Of a DNA stretch of 64,000 nt, positions 25,731 through 33,908 are shown one piece after another (the stretch's first letter is position 1; each line of letters starts with the position of its first letter). A model generated the notes under the pieces. The model was not told the DNA's origin and made no database searches. It saw only the letters and a program-made list of their open reading frames with translations. Position numbers and translations under genes: made by a program. Source of the stretch: a virus; IMG/VR virus record IMGVR_UViG_3300045303_000182, positions 45,847 through 109,846 of that record; one strand, given 5' to 3'.

Positions 25731-27386
25731 TCACTCGGTCTGTTCGTCAAAGTCTGACCGCTCCGGCGGGTGCGGTCCATAGGCCATCCACTGAAGCTCC
25801 TGAGCCATCGCCGGATCGACCTGCTGGAGCATCGGAACGGGGTTGCCCTCGGCGTCAGCGCCCATCATCGGCTGCCCGTCGGGTGTCATGCCCGTCGCCA
25901 TCATGGTGAAGCTGTTGATCTGGCCGCGGATGAGGTCGAGCGCACCCTGCTGCTTCGTGTCCTCCAGCACCTCTTCGAAGATCTCGCGCATCTTCTGGTC
26001 CGGGAAGGCGTAGCCGAGGTCGCGCAGCGCTCCGCGTCGGGACTCGAGGTTCATCGCCATCATCGCCTGGATCTCGTTGATCTTGATCAGCCGGTCCATC
26101 GGCATCGGGGCGGGCCAGTCCACGTAGGTGCGGTAGCTCGCCGGGTCGTTGGGGTTGAGCTCGGGGTACTGGTCGGGCTTCAACTCCGTCGAGGACAGCA
26201 TCGGGTTGTACACGACGAGGTCCGGGGCGAAGAGGAAGGCGTGCCGGATGATCAACTCGTTGATCTGCTGGAACAGCGGCGTGTACTGGGTCTTCTTGCG
26301 CTCGTACTTGAGCATCAGCGGCTGGTACTGGATCGACAGTGCGACGCCTGATGTGTTACTGATCGGCTGCATCGTGCCGAGCGCCTGAGCCGGGACGCCG
26401 GTCAGTTCGTGCATCGCCTGCTTGAGCAACTCCATGTAGCCGAGCGGACCGGTGAAGTTGGTCTGCAACTCCAACTGGCTGATCTTGGCGTCCTTGTTGT
26501 TGATGGCCCACACCTTGCGTGGACCCTTCTCCAGGTTCGACGCCTTGGCTCCGGTGATCACCGTGACGGGAGCGACGTGGTAGTTGATGATGTCGCTGAT
26601 CTCCGTGGCCTTCTCGTTGTACTCACGGTTGAGCGAGACGAGGTCGGTGATGTCGGCCAGGCCCCACGGCGACGAGGCCACAGGGATGTTGGTGCAGAAG
26701 GCGATCGGGATCGTGCCCAGCGGGTTGGGGCGCGCGTCGATCAGTTCGTCGTTGATGTACTCCTCGATCGTCTCCTCGGTCATGAGCTCGACGTATGTCA
26801 TCACCATGCGCGAGCCGTCCGAGGCCGTGCCCCAGAACTTGTACTTGAGCTTGAAGCGGATGAGGCGCGATCGATCGTGCGGGTGGAACTCCGGGAAGCA
26901 GAAGGCGGGGTTCAGCGGGAGGATGCGGATCTTGCCGTTGTGCGGCACGCCGGCCGGGTCCACGTACGGGTCTTCGAAGGCGACCTTGACGAACACGTCA
27001 CCCGAGACACCACCAAGCTGGCCGATCTCCTGGAGGATCCCCATCTTGTTGTTGTGGACCTCCCACACTTCCTTGAGCGAGTACGGCACGATGGCCGCGG
27101 TCGCCTCGGGGCTGTGGAAGTTGATGCCCTTGCCGAAGCAGAAGTTGCAGATGTAGTCCGCGAACGCGCGCACCCAGTTGAAGACCAACTGCGGCTCGCC
27201 TATCTCACGCTTGTATGCCCAGTGATGGCCGAGGTACCACGCCCAGTTGCTGGCGTACCGGTTCATCCGAGGTCCGTGGACTTCGAACTCCTCGTCGGCA
27301 AGCTCCACCAGACCCAGCGGTGAGATAGCAACGGTGAGGTCGCTGGCAGCGCCTCGGTAGCTGGGTGGGTAGAAGGTGGCTGCCAT
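25731..27386 (-). CDS. Portal protein (SPP1 gp6-like)
   Basis: The 551-residue protein forms the dodecameric DNA gate at one capsid vertex. Features: GQLGGVSGDVFVKVAFEDPY near residue 130, PNPLGTIPIAFCTNIPV (~225), LADITDLVSLNREYNEKATE (~245, the typical 'Dli.lq..lN...s' helix) and ALGTMQPISNTSGVALSIQY (~335, the common 'sg.al...' portal element). The start overlaps the stop of the preceding gene by TGATG. The C-terminal tail is Gln- and acid-rich. Confidence 0.85.
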   Translation of the reverse strand: MAATFYPPSYRGAASDLTVAISPLGLVELADEEFEVHGPRMNRYASNWAWYLGHHWAYKREIGEPQLVFNWVRAFADYICNFCFGKGINFHSPEATAAIVPYSLKEVWEVHNNKMGILQEIGQLGGVSGDVFVKVAFEDPYVDPAGVPHNGKIRILPLNPAFCFPEFHPHDRSRLIRFKLKYKFWGTASDGSRMVMTYVELMTEETIEEYINDELIDARPNPLGTIPIAFCTNIPVASSPWGLADITDLVSLNREYNEKATEISDIINYHVAPVTVITGAKASNLEKGPRKVWAINNKDAKISQLELQTNFTGPLGYMELLKQAMHELTGVPAQALGTMQPISNTSGVALSIQYQPLMLKYERKKTQYTPLFQQINELIIRHAFLFAPDLVVYNPMLSSTELKPDQYPELNPNDPASYRTYVDWPAPMPMDRLIKINEIQAMMAMNLESRRGALRDLGYAFPDQKMREIFEEVLEDTKQQGALDLIRGQINSFTMMATGMTPDGQPMMGADAEGNPVPMLQQVDPAMAQELQWMAYGPHPPERSDFDEQTE

Positions 27387-28225
27387 CAGAATCCTTCGAA
27401 CTGCATCTGGTTGGCGACCCGACGGTGCGTCGGCTCAGGCTCAGGCTGTGATACCGCAGTATGGCGCAGTTCGGACAGCAGCGGCTCATGCGCGCTCTCA
27501 GTGGAGGCTCCCCACTCGCCCAGGCCCGCCCCCTTGCCGATGCGCTCCACGTCGTTGGTGGAGAAGTCGATCGCCTCGCTGAGGCTGCCCATGCCGCCAC
27601 GGATCAGGCCCCACTTGGGCGTGTAGCCGATCGTCTGCCCGCTGCGCTCGCCCTCGTTCGCCACGACCGGATCGAACAGCGCCTGCTGGATGTGCGGCAG
27701 CTTGCCTTGCTCCTGGTGGAGGCGGTTGGCCTCGGGCGTGCCCTGCACAGCGTGGTGAGCGAGGTCCACGTAGTCGAGGCTGCCTCGAGCTTCGATCGTC
27801 GGCTCGCGACCGGTAGGGGTGTAGTCATGCACCCCTTGGGGGGCTATGGCGTGGTCCCGTACCGTGGTACCAGGACGGAGACGTACCTCGGCCTCGTTGT
27901 CGAAGCCCCACTGCGACTTGCCGGTCTTGAACTCGCCGTTGTCGGTGTAGTGCGAGCGGATGTTGCCGCCCATCCACTCGCCCTGGCTGATGATCTGGTC
28001 AGGGTCCACGACCGCTCGATGCACGGTGCGCTCCTCGTCGCTCCCGCCGAGGCCGGTGTAGTGAGCCACGTTCTGGTCGGTGGTCCAGTGGACGCCAAGT
28101 GAGTCACCAGGCCCGCCCTGCATGCGGTAGATCGTCGTGTTCGGCGTCGGGTTCTTGGCGAGCTTCTGGAACTGCTCCTTGCGGAGCTTCATGGCAGCCC
28201 ACTCTTCATCGCTCACACCCGCCAT
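27386..28225 (-). CDS. Putative ADP-ribosyltransferase-like virion protein
   Basis: A ~279-residue protein upstream of the portal. The ATG at 28225 is chosen because TGATG overlaps the previous stop; a GTG lies three codons earlier. Residues ~30-125 fit an R-S-E class ADP-ribosyltransferase pattern: TIYRMQ (Arg), VHWTTDQNVAHY (an STS-like strand with Thr-Thr), and NEAEVRLRPGT, which supplies an E-x-E pair before the typical l.pG. strand. Such enzymes are injected by T4 (Alt) and are fused to head proteins of other phages. The function is a motif-level inference. The remaining ~150 residues match nothing I recognise. Confidence 0.5.
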   Translation of the reverse strand: MAGVSDEEWAAMKLRKEQFQKLAKNPTPNTTIYRMQGGPGDSLGVHWTTDQNVAHYTGLGGSDEERTVHRAVVDPDQIISQGEWMGGNIRSHYTDNGEFKTGKSQWGFDNEAEVRLRPGTTVRDHAIAPQGVHDYTPTGREPTIEARGSLDYVDLAHHAVQGTPEANRLHQEQGKLPHIQQALFDPVVANEGERSGQTIGYTPKWGLIRGGMGSLSEAIDFSTNDVERIGKGAGLGEWGASTESAHEPLLSELRHTAVSQPEPEPTHRRVANQMQFEGF

Positions 28226-28440
28226 CAGGTCCACCGGCTCTTGGTCGGGGACTTCGCGCGCATGTAGCTGCGGTAGGCGTTCTTGATCGGGTTGCGGACG
28301 TAGAGCGCTGGGAACTGCTTGCTGCTCAGCGTCGGGAAGGGGTCACTGGGACTGCCCGTCTGGTGCGAGGCAGCGAACGTCTCGATGTGGTGCCGCGGCG
28401 GCTGCCGGCGTGGGCGTGTCTCGCCGCGGTATCCAGGCAT
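28225..28440 (-). CDS. Small basic protein, unknown
   Basis: A 71-residue Arg/Pro-rich protein starting MPGYRGETRPRRQPPRHH and ending in a basic tail (RNPIKNAYRSYMRAKSPTKS). The start is the internal ATG at 28440; sequence upstream in the frame has the Arg/Ser-rich composition of an anti-sense shadow. Coupled to the next gene by TGATG. The charge suggests DNA or capsid-interior binding. Confidence 0.5.
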   Translation of the reverse strand: MPGYRGETRPRRQPPRHHIETFAASHQTGSPSDPFPTLSSKQFPALYVRNPIKNAYRSYMRAKSPTKSRWT

Positions 28441-28444
28441 CTCG

Positions 28445-28588
28445 CTACTTCGTGTCCTTGCCGGTGTCTTGGCGCTCGCGCCCCTTGCTGGCCGCAGACG
28501 GCTTGGCCTTGGTCTGCTCCTTCTTGCCCTTCGTGAACGGCTCGGCCTTCTTGCCGCCGAAACTCGCTGGCTTCTTGTCACCAGGCAC
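28445..28588 (-). CDS. Very small Lys-rich protein
   Basis: A 47-residue, strongly basic and disordered protein (GDKKPASFGGKKAEPFTKGK ... KGRERQDTGKDTK). The GTG start at 28588 is supported by a perfect GGAGGT seven bases upstream, and it overlaps the end of the preceding gene. It may be a DNA-binding internal head peptide. No family can be named for such a low-complexity sequence. Confidence 0.5.
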   Translation of the reverse strand: MPGDKKPASFGGKKAEPFTKGKKEQTKAKPSAASKGRERQDTGKDTK

Positions 28589-29039
28589 CTGCGCTACCTC
28601 CTCCTCCACCCCCGCCAGGGGTGTCGTACATGGGTGAGCGCTCGACCTTGCGGTTCGGATCGAACGCTGTGTTATTGCCATATGAGCCGTTGATCCCTCG
28701 CGACCCGTGAGATCCGCCGGGGCCGTACTCGGCCTGGGCGAGCGCGCGTTGGCCGGGAAGCGAGGAGTGCAGCCGCCAGTCCTGGGTGAACCCGCCGCCC
28801 TGGGGATGGGGCACGACGATCTCAGGCCCCTGCTTCTGCGGCGGGGTGTAGCTGCCGGTGATGCCGATCTGCGGCCCCGGCTCCTTCTTGGGATCAGCGA
28901 AGAGCTTGTACGGGATCGTGCTCTCCAGCACGCTGTCCTTGTCGTCGGAGAAGAACGCACCGTGGATCGCGCCGATCGCACCACCGCTGACGAAGCCAGC
29001 AGCAGCCTTGAGCGGGTTGGGCCACCAGTCCTTCGGCAT
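28578..29039 (-). CDS. Gly-rich protein with hydrophobic N-terminal segment
   Basis: A 153-residue protein. Residues ~9-30 (LKAAAGFVSGGAIGAIHGAF) form a glycine-zipper-like hydrophobic stretch that could insert in a membrane. The remainder is Pro/Gly-rich and ends GGGGGGGSAGAW. It is coupled to both neighbours. Small glycine-zipper proteins injected from virions can help DNA cross the membrane, but that is only a suggestion here. Confidence 0.5.
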   Translation of the reverse strand: MPKDWWPNPLKAAAGFVSGGAIGAIHGAFFSDDKDSVLESTIPYKLFADPKKEPGPQIGITGSYTPPQKQGPEIVVPHPQGGGFTQDWRLHSSLPGQRALAQAEYGPGGSHGSRGINGSYGNNTAFDPNRKVERSPMYDTPGGGGGGGSAGAW

Positions 29040-29218
29040 CAGCTACCTCCGTGACCGAACTTCTCCGTCATCTCGCTCAAGAAGCGAGAGTCCTCGTCGT
29101 CGGGGTTGTTCATGGTGGCCTTCATCCGTGCGAAGCGATCCTCCATGGCATCGCGCGACACCTGCCGATCGGGATGCCCAGCCTTGTTGGGCTTGTCCAC
29201 TCCATGTCCACTCGCCAT
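29039..29218 (-). CDS. Small MASGHGV-family protein, copy 2
   Basis: A 59-residue protein missed by longer-ORF screens. It begins MASGHGVDKPNKAGHPDRQV, nearly the same as the N terminus of the next gene upstream, and then diverges into an acidic helical C terminus (DEDSRFLSEMTEKFGHGG). It starts at TGATG with the preceding stop and ends at TGATG with the following start. The two copies are tandem paralogues. No function is known. Confidence 0.6.
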   Translation of the reverse strand: MASGHGVDKPNKAGHPDRQVSRDAMEDRFARMKATMNNPDDEDSRFLSEMTEKFGHGGS

Positions 29219-29433
29219 CAGCGTGATCCTCCTTGCTCTTTCGGCAGTTGGTGACCCATGCCGATGCTTCTCATGTACTCGGCGTAGTCACCCGTGCCGA
29301 CGGCCTTGGCCGAAGCGTCCGAAGCCCTCCAGGCGTCAAGCTCCTGGGCGTATGGACCAACGTCCTCAGGCCCGACCTTGCGGCCGGGATGGTCTGCCTT
29401 GTTGGGCTTCGGGACGCCATGACCGCTTGCCAT
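29218..29433 (-). CDS. Small MASGHGV-family protein, copy 1
   Basis: A 71-residue protein that begins MASGHGVPKPNKADHPGRKV and continues with an acidic, Tyr-containing helix (YAQELDAWRASDAS, YAEYMRSIGMGHQL). It is a paralogue of the next gene downstream; both share the MASGHGV.KPNKA.HP.R.V head. The shared head may be a packaging or docking signal for an internal head protein, which is inference. Confidence 0.6.
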   Translation of the reverse strand: MASGHGVPKPNKADHPGRKVGPEDVGPYAQELDAWRASDASAKAVGTGDYAEYMRSIGMGHQLPKEQGGSR

Positions 29434-29435
29434 GA

Positions 29436-29654
29436 CTAGGCCGGAAGCTGCGTGGCCTCGGGCGGCGTCTCGTTGTCGCCGCGCGACGCCTGGATCTCAT
29501 CGATCGCCGCCTGGATCTCGTCCACCTTGGCGTTGATCTCCTGGCCGACCTCGGCAGCCTTGGCCGACAGCGCCTGGCGCAGTTCCTGCACCGCCGTGTG
29601 TGCCTTCTCGATGGCGGCGTCGAGGCGACCTCCGGGGGTTGCTGTGTCACTCAT
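29436..29654 (-). CDS. Small coiled-coil protein
   Basis: A 72-residue protein, almost entirely helical with heptad spacing (LDAAIEKAHTAVQELRQALS, VGQEINAKVDEIQAAIDEIQ). AAGGAG lies at good spacing before the ATG. It probably oligomerises. It sits in the portal-terminase cassette. No family recognised. Confidence 0.55.
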   Translation of the reverse strand: MSDTATPGGRLDAAIEKAHTAVQELRQALSAKAAEVGQEINAKVDEIQAAIDEIQASRGDNETPPEATQLPA

Positions 29655-29665
29655 GTCGTATCTCC

Positions 29666-29977
29666 TTATGGGGTTGGTTGACCAAGTAGATGGTCAGCGA
29701 GTTGTCGATGGAAGCCCTTGACGAGGGTCTGCGGGGGATCACCAAGCTCGTAGGGGTTCATCCCGATGAGCTCGTCAACCCCGTCCTCCGCAGGCTCGTA
29801 GAGCGGTACGCCTTCTTGGTACTCGGAGAGGTCGGACTCGGTGTCACTCGTTGACACATAGACGTAGAGCGCCTGGCGCTCCTCGTCCCACTGTGCGCCA
29901 TGGACCTTGACCTTGCCGTTGCGCGGCAGGTTGATGTCATATGCCAGCTTCCAGTACACGTCTTGCTTCTCAGCCAT
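29666..29977 (-). CDS. Hypothetical protein
   Basis: A 103-residue protein. Residues 1-50 look beta-rich (VYWKLAYDINLPRNGKVKVH, QALYVYVSTSDTESD), then acidic with a helical C terminus (TLVKGFHRQLADHLLG). Its ATG lies just behind the stop of the 446-residue gene, so translation is probably coupled. No motif seen. Confidence 0.5.
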   Translation of the reverse strand: MAEKQDVYWKLAYDINLPRNGKVKVHGAQWDEERQALYVYVSTSDTESDLSEYQEGVPLYEPAEDGVDELIGMNPYELGDPPQTLVKGFHRQLADHLLGQPTP

Positions 29978-29980
29978 GTG

Positions 29981-31321
29981 TCAGTCGGGGAGGTACAGCG
30001 CCCCGGCCCCTCTCTTGGTCCGTCTGGTGAAAGTTGTCTCGGGCATCGCTGCCGCCTGCCAACCGTAAACCTTCTCAGGTGTGTACGACAGGGTGCGAGC
30101 GCCTGGCTCCGGGTGCAGCGTGCGGTGGATCTGCTCCTCGCCCCAGGCAGCGCCCTGCTGGTAGCGAATCTTGCCGAGGCCGCGCTCGCCCAGCACCTGC
30201 CGGAAGGCGAAGTCCATCGCAGCGTGAGCGTGAGGGATGCGGGCCATCGCCAACTCCCGCTCCGACTTGGAGCCAGTGTCAGCGCCCGACGGGTTGATGT
30301 TCTGCCCCGACCCCTTGATCCCGGAGAGGTGCGGGAGGGCGATCCCGGCCATGTGGATGTCGCCCACGGTGAACGGCGCAGCCTCGTCAACGAACGAGCC
30401 AGCGAACGGAGAGGTCTTCGGGGCTGCTCCGAACAGCGGGTTGCCCTCGGGTGAGGTCTTCGACGGCAGGCCCATCCAGTCGGTGATGTCAGCGCCCTCG
30501 ATGCCCTGCTTGAGGCCCCATCCAGCCTTGCGGACGTTGGTGAACATGCCGATGCCACCACTGCCGGGACCATGGGTCCGACCGATCTCCTTGAGATCCT
30601 CCCCGGAGATCTCGCGGAACTGCTCACCCGTCGTGTAGCGCCCGCTCTGAGCGATGTGTCCCGCCACCGCAGCAGCGTTCACGTTCGACGTGTTCATCGC
30701 CCCACCAAGGGTCGGCTCAGCGAACTTGTTCTTGGCCGAGGTCATGGCGATCGCTGCTGCCTGCCACTCGCTTGGGGCACCAGGGATAGCGCGCTCCAGC
30801 GACTTGCGAGCGAACGACTCAGGCTCGTAGAAGTTGGCGGCGTACGGCGTCGCCCCCATCTGGCTGGAGCGGGTGTACGCGCGATCGAGGCCACGGCCGA
30901 GGTCAGCCGTCATGCGGCCCAGGCTGGTGCCGTGTTGCTCGAGGCCGGCGTGAGCGCGGGTTCGCTCGTCATCGGAGAGGTCTTCCCAGCGCGTCGGCAA
31001 CGGGAAGGGGTTGTTGCCGTGCTCGGCCAGTTCGTTGAACTCGTACATCGACGGAGCAGCGCGGGCGTGCGTCTTCTCGATGTCGGTCCAGCCCATCTTC
31101 TCGTAGTGGGCAGCCATGTCGCCAACGCCGCGCAGCGGCGAGTCCATCTTCGACCCGCTCTGCTCGTAGGAGCGACGACGCGTCGTCAGCGTGTTCCGCA
31201 CGGCCACGTTCTCCGGGCGAGCCATGTCCTCGGGGGTGAAGCTGCGCTTGACGCCCTCGCTGACATCGGACGCCTCGCGGAGCGTCTGGAGCGGCCGACC
31301 TCTCTGTGGTGCTGTAGGCAT
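29981..31321 (-). CDS. Polyvalent-protein-like virion protein, unknown
   Basis: A 446-residue protein. Segments FYEPESFARKSLERAIPG and EWQAAAIAMTSAKNKFAEPT resemble the 'W(Y/F)..a......i......AaiiAalSp...w' element found in phage-delivered polyvalent proteins, and FTVGDIHMAGIALPHLSG is a second conserved-looking block. The C terminus is basic (TRRTKRGAGALY). It is the first gene of the cassette that runs to the portal and is divergent from a small plus-strand gene. It may be a head-internal, injected protein. The enzymatic activity is not known. Confidence 0.5.
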   Translation of the reverse strand: MPTAPQRGRPLQTLREASDVSEGVKRSFTPEDMARPENVAVRNTLTTRRRSYEQSGSKMDSPLRGVGDMAAHYEKMGWTDIEKTHARAAPSMYEFNELAEHGNNPFPLPTRWEDLSDDERTRAHAGLEQHGTSLGRMTADLGRGLDRAYTRSSQMGATPYAANFYEPESFARKSLERAIPGAPSEWQAAAIAMTSAKNKFAEPTLGGAMNTSNVNAAAVAGHIAQSGRYTTGEQFREISGEDLKEIGRTHGPGSGGIGMFTNVRKAGWGLKQGIEGADITDWMGLPSKTSPEGNPLFGAAPKTSPFAGSFVDEAAPFTVGDIHMAGIALPHLSGIKGSGQNINPSGADTGSKSERELAMARIPHAHAAMDFAFRQVLGERGLGKIRYQQGAAWGEEQIHRTLHPEPGARTLSYTPEKVYGWQAAAMPETTFTRRTKRGAGALYLPD

Positions 31322-31342
31322 ACGAAATCAGTTTCCGTTCGC

Positions 31343-31354
31343 TAGCATAAACCC
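31343..31354 (+). promoter_or_regulatory. Leaderless promoter of the 31355 gene
   Basis: TAGCAT at 31343-31348 sits exactly six bases before a GTG start, and TTTCCG lies about 16 bases further upstream. The hexamer is part of a GCTAGC box shared with other promoters in this window. No ribosome site is present, so a leaderless transcript is the simplest reading. Confidence 0.5.
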
Positions 31355-31552
31355 GTGGCTACCAACCAACTCACCGGAACCGGCTCGCTCATCGACCTCC
31401 TTGAGGCGCTGACTGACGAGCAGCTTGAGGAGCAGATCACGTACTGGCAGGAGCGCCGTTCCGAGGCGGTGGCGCGCGGCTACGCCTCCTGGCGCTACAG
31501 CCGCTCCATCGAGACGGCCTCCGGGATCCTGTCCAGCCGTCATTCCGCCTGA
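31355..31552 (+). CDS. Small helical protein on the opposite strand
   Basis: A 65-residue protein (LIDLLEALTDEQLEEQITYWQERRSE...) that stands alone on the plus strand within the minus-strand late region. Its last 13 bases overlap the end of the convergent 31540 gene. It has its own leaderless promoter. The helical, acidic N terminus suggests a small regulator or inhibitor, but nothing specific is recognised. Confidence 0.55.
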   Translation: MATNQLTGTGSLIDLLEALTDEQLEEQITYWQERRSEAVARGYASWRYSRSIETASGILSSRHSA

Positions 31553-32151
31553 GCCGCCCTCCGAGCCTTGATCTTGGACTCCTTGGCTGCCTTGGCGTCA
31601 CGCACCGGTTGATTGGCCCAACTGGCGATCTCCGGGTACTTCTCCGGGTCGAGCGCAGTGGCCGGGTTGTTCTTGATGACGTTGGCGAACTCGGGGAACG
31701 CCGCCGACAGCCGAGCCGGGGGAGTGTGCTCCGACCCGGTGAACCATGGGTTCGGCTCCTCGGCCATGTCGTGGAGGCTGAACGACGCTTCCTGGCCGCG
31801 CAGAATCTGCGCTCGGCGTGAGTTGCTATGTCCCTGCGGCGTGGCCGGATAGACCTTCGGGATGTCGAGCACGCTGGCGTCGTCGGACTGCCAGCCGCCG
31901 ATCATCTCCTGGCCGCGACCCTTGGCCTTCTGCTGCTGCCAGAGCGGAGCCGACCCGGCAACGTAGCCAGCGAGGTGTGCCTCGTCGGCGGTCCCGCCAA
32001 CACGAAGCTCAGCAGCGGGGTGCGCTGCCACCGAATAGCCCTCGGTGACGAAGTCGCGCTTGCGGGGGTCGTACGTGAAGCCACCCTCCGTCGCGAGACG
32101 GTTCTTCATCTCACCGAACTGGTGATCGCTGGTAACTCCACTCCCACTCAT
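31540..32151 (-). CDS. Polyvalent-like conserved phage protein
   Basis: A 203-residue protein. The ATG at 32151 follows AAGGAG and overlaps the preceding stop (ATGA). GFTYDPRKRDFVTEGYSVAA, then GYVAGSAPLW, GGWQSDD, VLDIPKVYP and EASFSLHDM, together match a domain of actinophage polyvalent proteins with the plan GysV ... GgW ... LDvs.v ... nq.a.fdl. The biochemical role of that domain is unknown to me. The C terminus is a basic helix (KAAKESKIKARRAAQ). Confidence 0.55.
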   Translation of the reverse strand: MSGSGVTSDHQFGEMKNRLATEGGFTYDPRKRDFVTEGYSVAAHPAAELRVGGTADEAHLAGYVAGSAPLWQQQKAKGRGQEMIGGWQSDDASVLDIPKVYPATPQGHSNSRRAQILRGQEASFSLHDMAEEPNPWFTGSEHTPPARLSAAFPEFANVIKNNPATALDPEKYPEIASWANQPVRDAKAAKESKIKARRAAQAE

Positions 32152-32450
32152 CCCTGCGGACTCCTTGGCTTGACCCACCCCTTGCTGATCTGCTTGGCCC
32201 GCTGACGGGCCTGGATCTCGGGTTCCCGGATGTACTGCGGCTGGAGCGCCGGCGGAAGCTCATGCTTCTTGAGGTAGTTCTCCTTGGCCGCTGTGATCGC
32301 TGCTGGCGTGTTCTCCAGCATCTCAAAGCCGGTCTTCGACCGACTCGGCCCGACGGGCTTGATGAGATACTTGCCCAGGTTGGACTTGGGACGACCAGGA
32401 GCCGCCTTGGTCCAATCGACCAACACCGTGCCCTTCTTGAGGGCGGGCAC
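32148..32450 (-). CDS. Small basic protein
   Basis: A 100-residue basic protein (GTVLVDWTKAAPGRPKSNLG, AKENYLKKHELPPALQPQYI). GTG start, coupled downstream by ATGA. The N-terminal Lys/Arg/Pro richness suggests nucleic-acid or capsid-interior contact. No family recognised. Confidence 0.5.
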   Translation of the reverse strand: MPALKKGTVLVDWTKAAPGRPKSNLGKYLIKPVGPSRSKTGFEMLENTPAAITAAKENYLKKHELPPALQPQYIREPEIQARQRAKQISKGWVKPRSPQG

Positions 32451-32453
32451 GGG

Positions 32454-32816
32454 TCAGTCCTGGACGTTCGCCGGGTTGATGCGGATCAGCCGTCGCTCGG
32501 AGCCAAGCTCCATCTCGAACTGCGGCGGCAACTGGCCGACCGAAGCGCCGATGACGAAGTCCTGGAGCATGGTCGGTGCCTCGATCCAGGTTGCGCTGCC
32601 GACGTGAGCTCGCTCACGCATGGTCTGCATCGGATCCTTGACGCAGACGAAGGGACGGCCACGACCGTCACCGCCCGGATCACCGTAGGCACCCTGGCCG
32701 AAGTCGGCGGGGATGTCGGTGTCGGTGGCGACGCCCTCTTCGAAGCGAAGGGGACCACGCCGCGCGGTGTTGATCGCGATGGCGTGCTCGTAGCCCGATT
32801 CTGGACGGTATGACAT
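32454..32816 (-). CDS. Hypothetical protein
   Basis: A 120-residue protein starting MSYRPESGYEHAIAINTARR, with an acidic, Gly/Asp-rich centre (FGQGAYGDPGGDGRGRPFVC) and a beta-like C terminus (FEMELGSERRLIRINP). GGAGG lies five bases before the ATG, the strongest ribosome site in this cassette. An inverted repeat GCTATG/CATAGC lies just upstream. Function unknown. Confidence 0.5.
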   Translation of the reverse strand: MSYRPESGYEHAIAINTARRGPLRFEEGVATDTDIPADFGQGAYGDPGGDGRGRPFVCVKDPMQTMRERAHVGSATWIEAPTMLQDFVIGASVGQLPPQFEMELGSERRLIRINPANVQD

Positions 32817-32879
32817 ACGGGCCTCCTGTTAGCTGGCTATGGACGGAGCATAGCCCTATACCACGACCTGGCTGAGGTA

Positions 32880-33908
32880 TCAGGACTCGGGCTTCCGCAG
32901 CTTCCACTTCTCTTCGTCCCGACGGGGAGTCCCAAGCCGAACGTCGGCGGGTGTCTCACCTTCGAATGGCAACCCCAACTGCGTACCGACACCGCCCGGA
33001 CGCATGTCTTCCTTCACCTTGATCGACGGGTCGTAGCCAGCCTCGGCCAGATGGACCAACGCCGGATGCGGCTTGTTGCGGAACGCGTGCTCGTCGCCGG
33101 TCCAGCCGTACTTCTCGCTGGCGGGTCGCCCGTTGAGCGGGTTCCGCGCCTGCATCACATCCTCCGACCACGTCCTTGCCGTCTCGGGTAGTGCCCGATA
33201 CGAGGTAGAGCCGACAGCCTCCACGTCGTTGCGATAGGCGAGCGTCTTGCCTTGCTCAACCAGATCGGTGGCCTTCTCGGCGTAGTTGGCAGCAGAATCA
33301 GACCAACGGGTGTCCTTGGTTCGCTCACCTGTCTCCCGGTTGACAATGTCGTTGTTGGATCGGTACGGACCGCCAGCGATCGACCCACCGGGCCTCTCCG
33401 TCATGAACGTTCCTCGAGGCGGGTCTGCCAACGTCTCAGCAGGGATGCGCGCTGGGTGCATGAACGGACGCGGCGCGCGTGACGCAGCGGCCTCCAGGTC
33501 ACCGAAGTGCATGCCCACCGCCGAGCCGTAGTTGGTCATCGGGCGCTCTTGGGAGTCCACCGACCAGTCCCGGTAGTCCTCGTTCTCCTCGCCCTCGTCG
33601 TCGTAGTAGGCGTTGCCCCAGTCAGCACCTTCGAAGTCGGACGGGTCACTCGCTCGGTGCTCGTACTCGTCCGAGCGCGCAAGTTGCGAGTCCTCGGAGC
33701 CGTGCCAGGAGATCACGTCGTCGTGTGCCGGCGTGTCGCTCTGGCGCATCCAGTTCGACGGGTGGAGCCGCATCGGGTCACCCGTGTAGCCGCCAGTGGG
33801 AGCGAACAGTCGGCCCTGGGGGTGCTTCTCGGTGCCCTCGTAGGGCCGCGACTTGTCAGCAAGCCACAGGTGCCGCGTCTGTTGCGACAGGTGCTCGCCG
33901 TCAGCCAC
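32880..33908 (-). CDS. Polyvalent/ART-like protein
   Basis: A 342-residue protein. The block VISWHGS followed ~60 residues later by VGMHFGDLEAAASRAPRP resembles the 'HGt ... g.HFGt..aA..R' plan of polyvalent ADP-ribosyltransferase-like domains found in phage and conjugative elements. The middle is acidic, and the C terminus carries ADVRLGTPRRDEEKWKLRKP. A second ART-like gene lies 5 kb downstream, so two candidate virion-injected modifiers flank the cassette. This is motif resemblance only, and no full catalytic triad is assigned. Confidence 0.45.
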   Translation of the reverse strand: MADGEHLSQQTRHLWLADKSRPYEGTEKHPQGRLFAPTGGYTGDPMRLHPSNWMRQSDTPAHDDVISWHGSEDSQLARSDEYEHRASDPSDFEGADWGNAYYDDEGEENEDYRDWSVDSQERPMTNYGSAVGMHFGDLEAAASRAPRPFMHPARIPAETLADPPRGTFMTERPGGSIAGGPYRSNNDIVNRETGERTKDTRWSDSAANYAEKATDLVEQGKTLAYRNDVEAVGSTSYRALPETARTWSEDVMQARNPLNGRPASEKYGWTGDEHAFRNKPHPALVHLAEAGYDPSIKVKEDMRPGGVGTQLGLPFEGETPADVRLGTPRRDEEKWKLRKPES

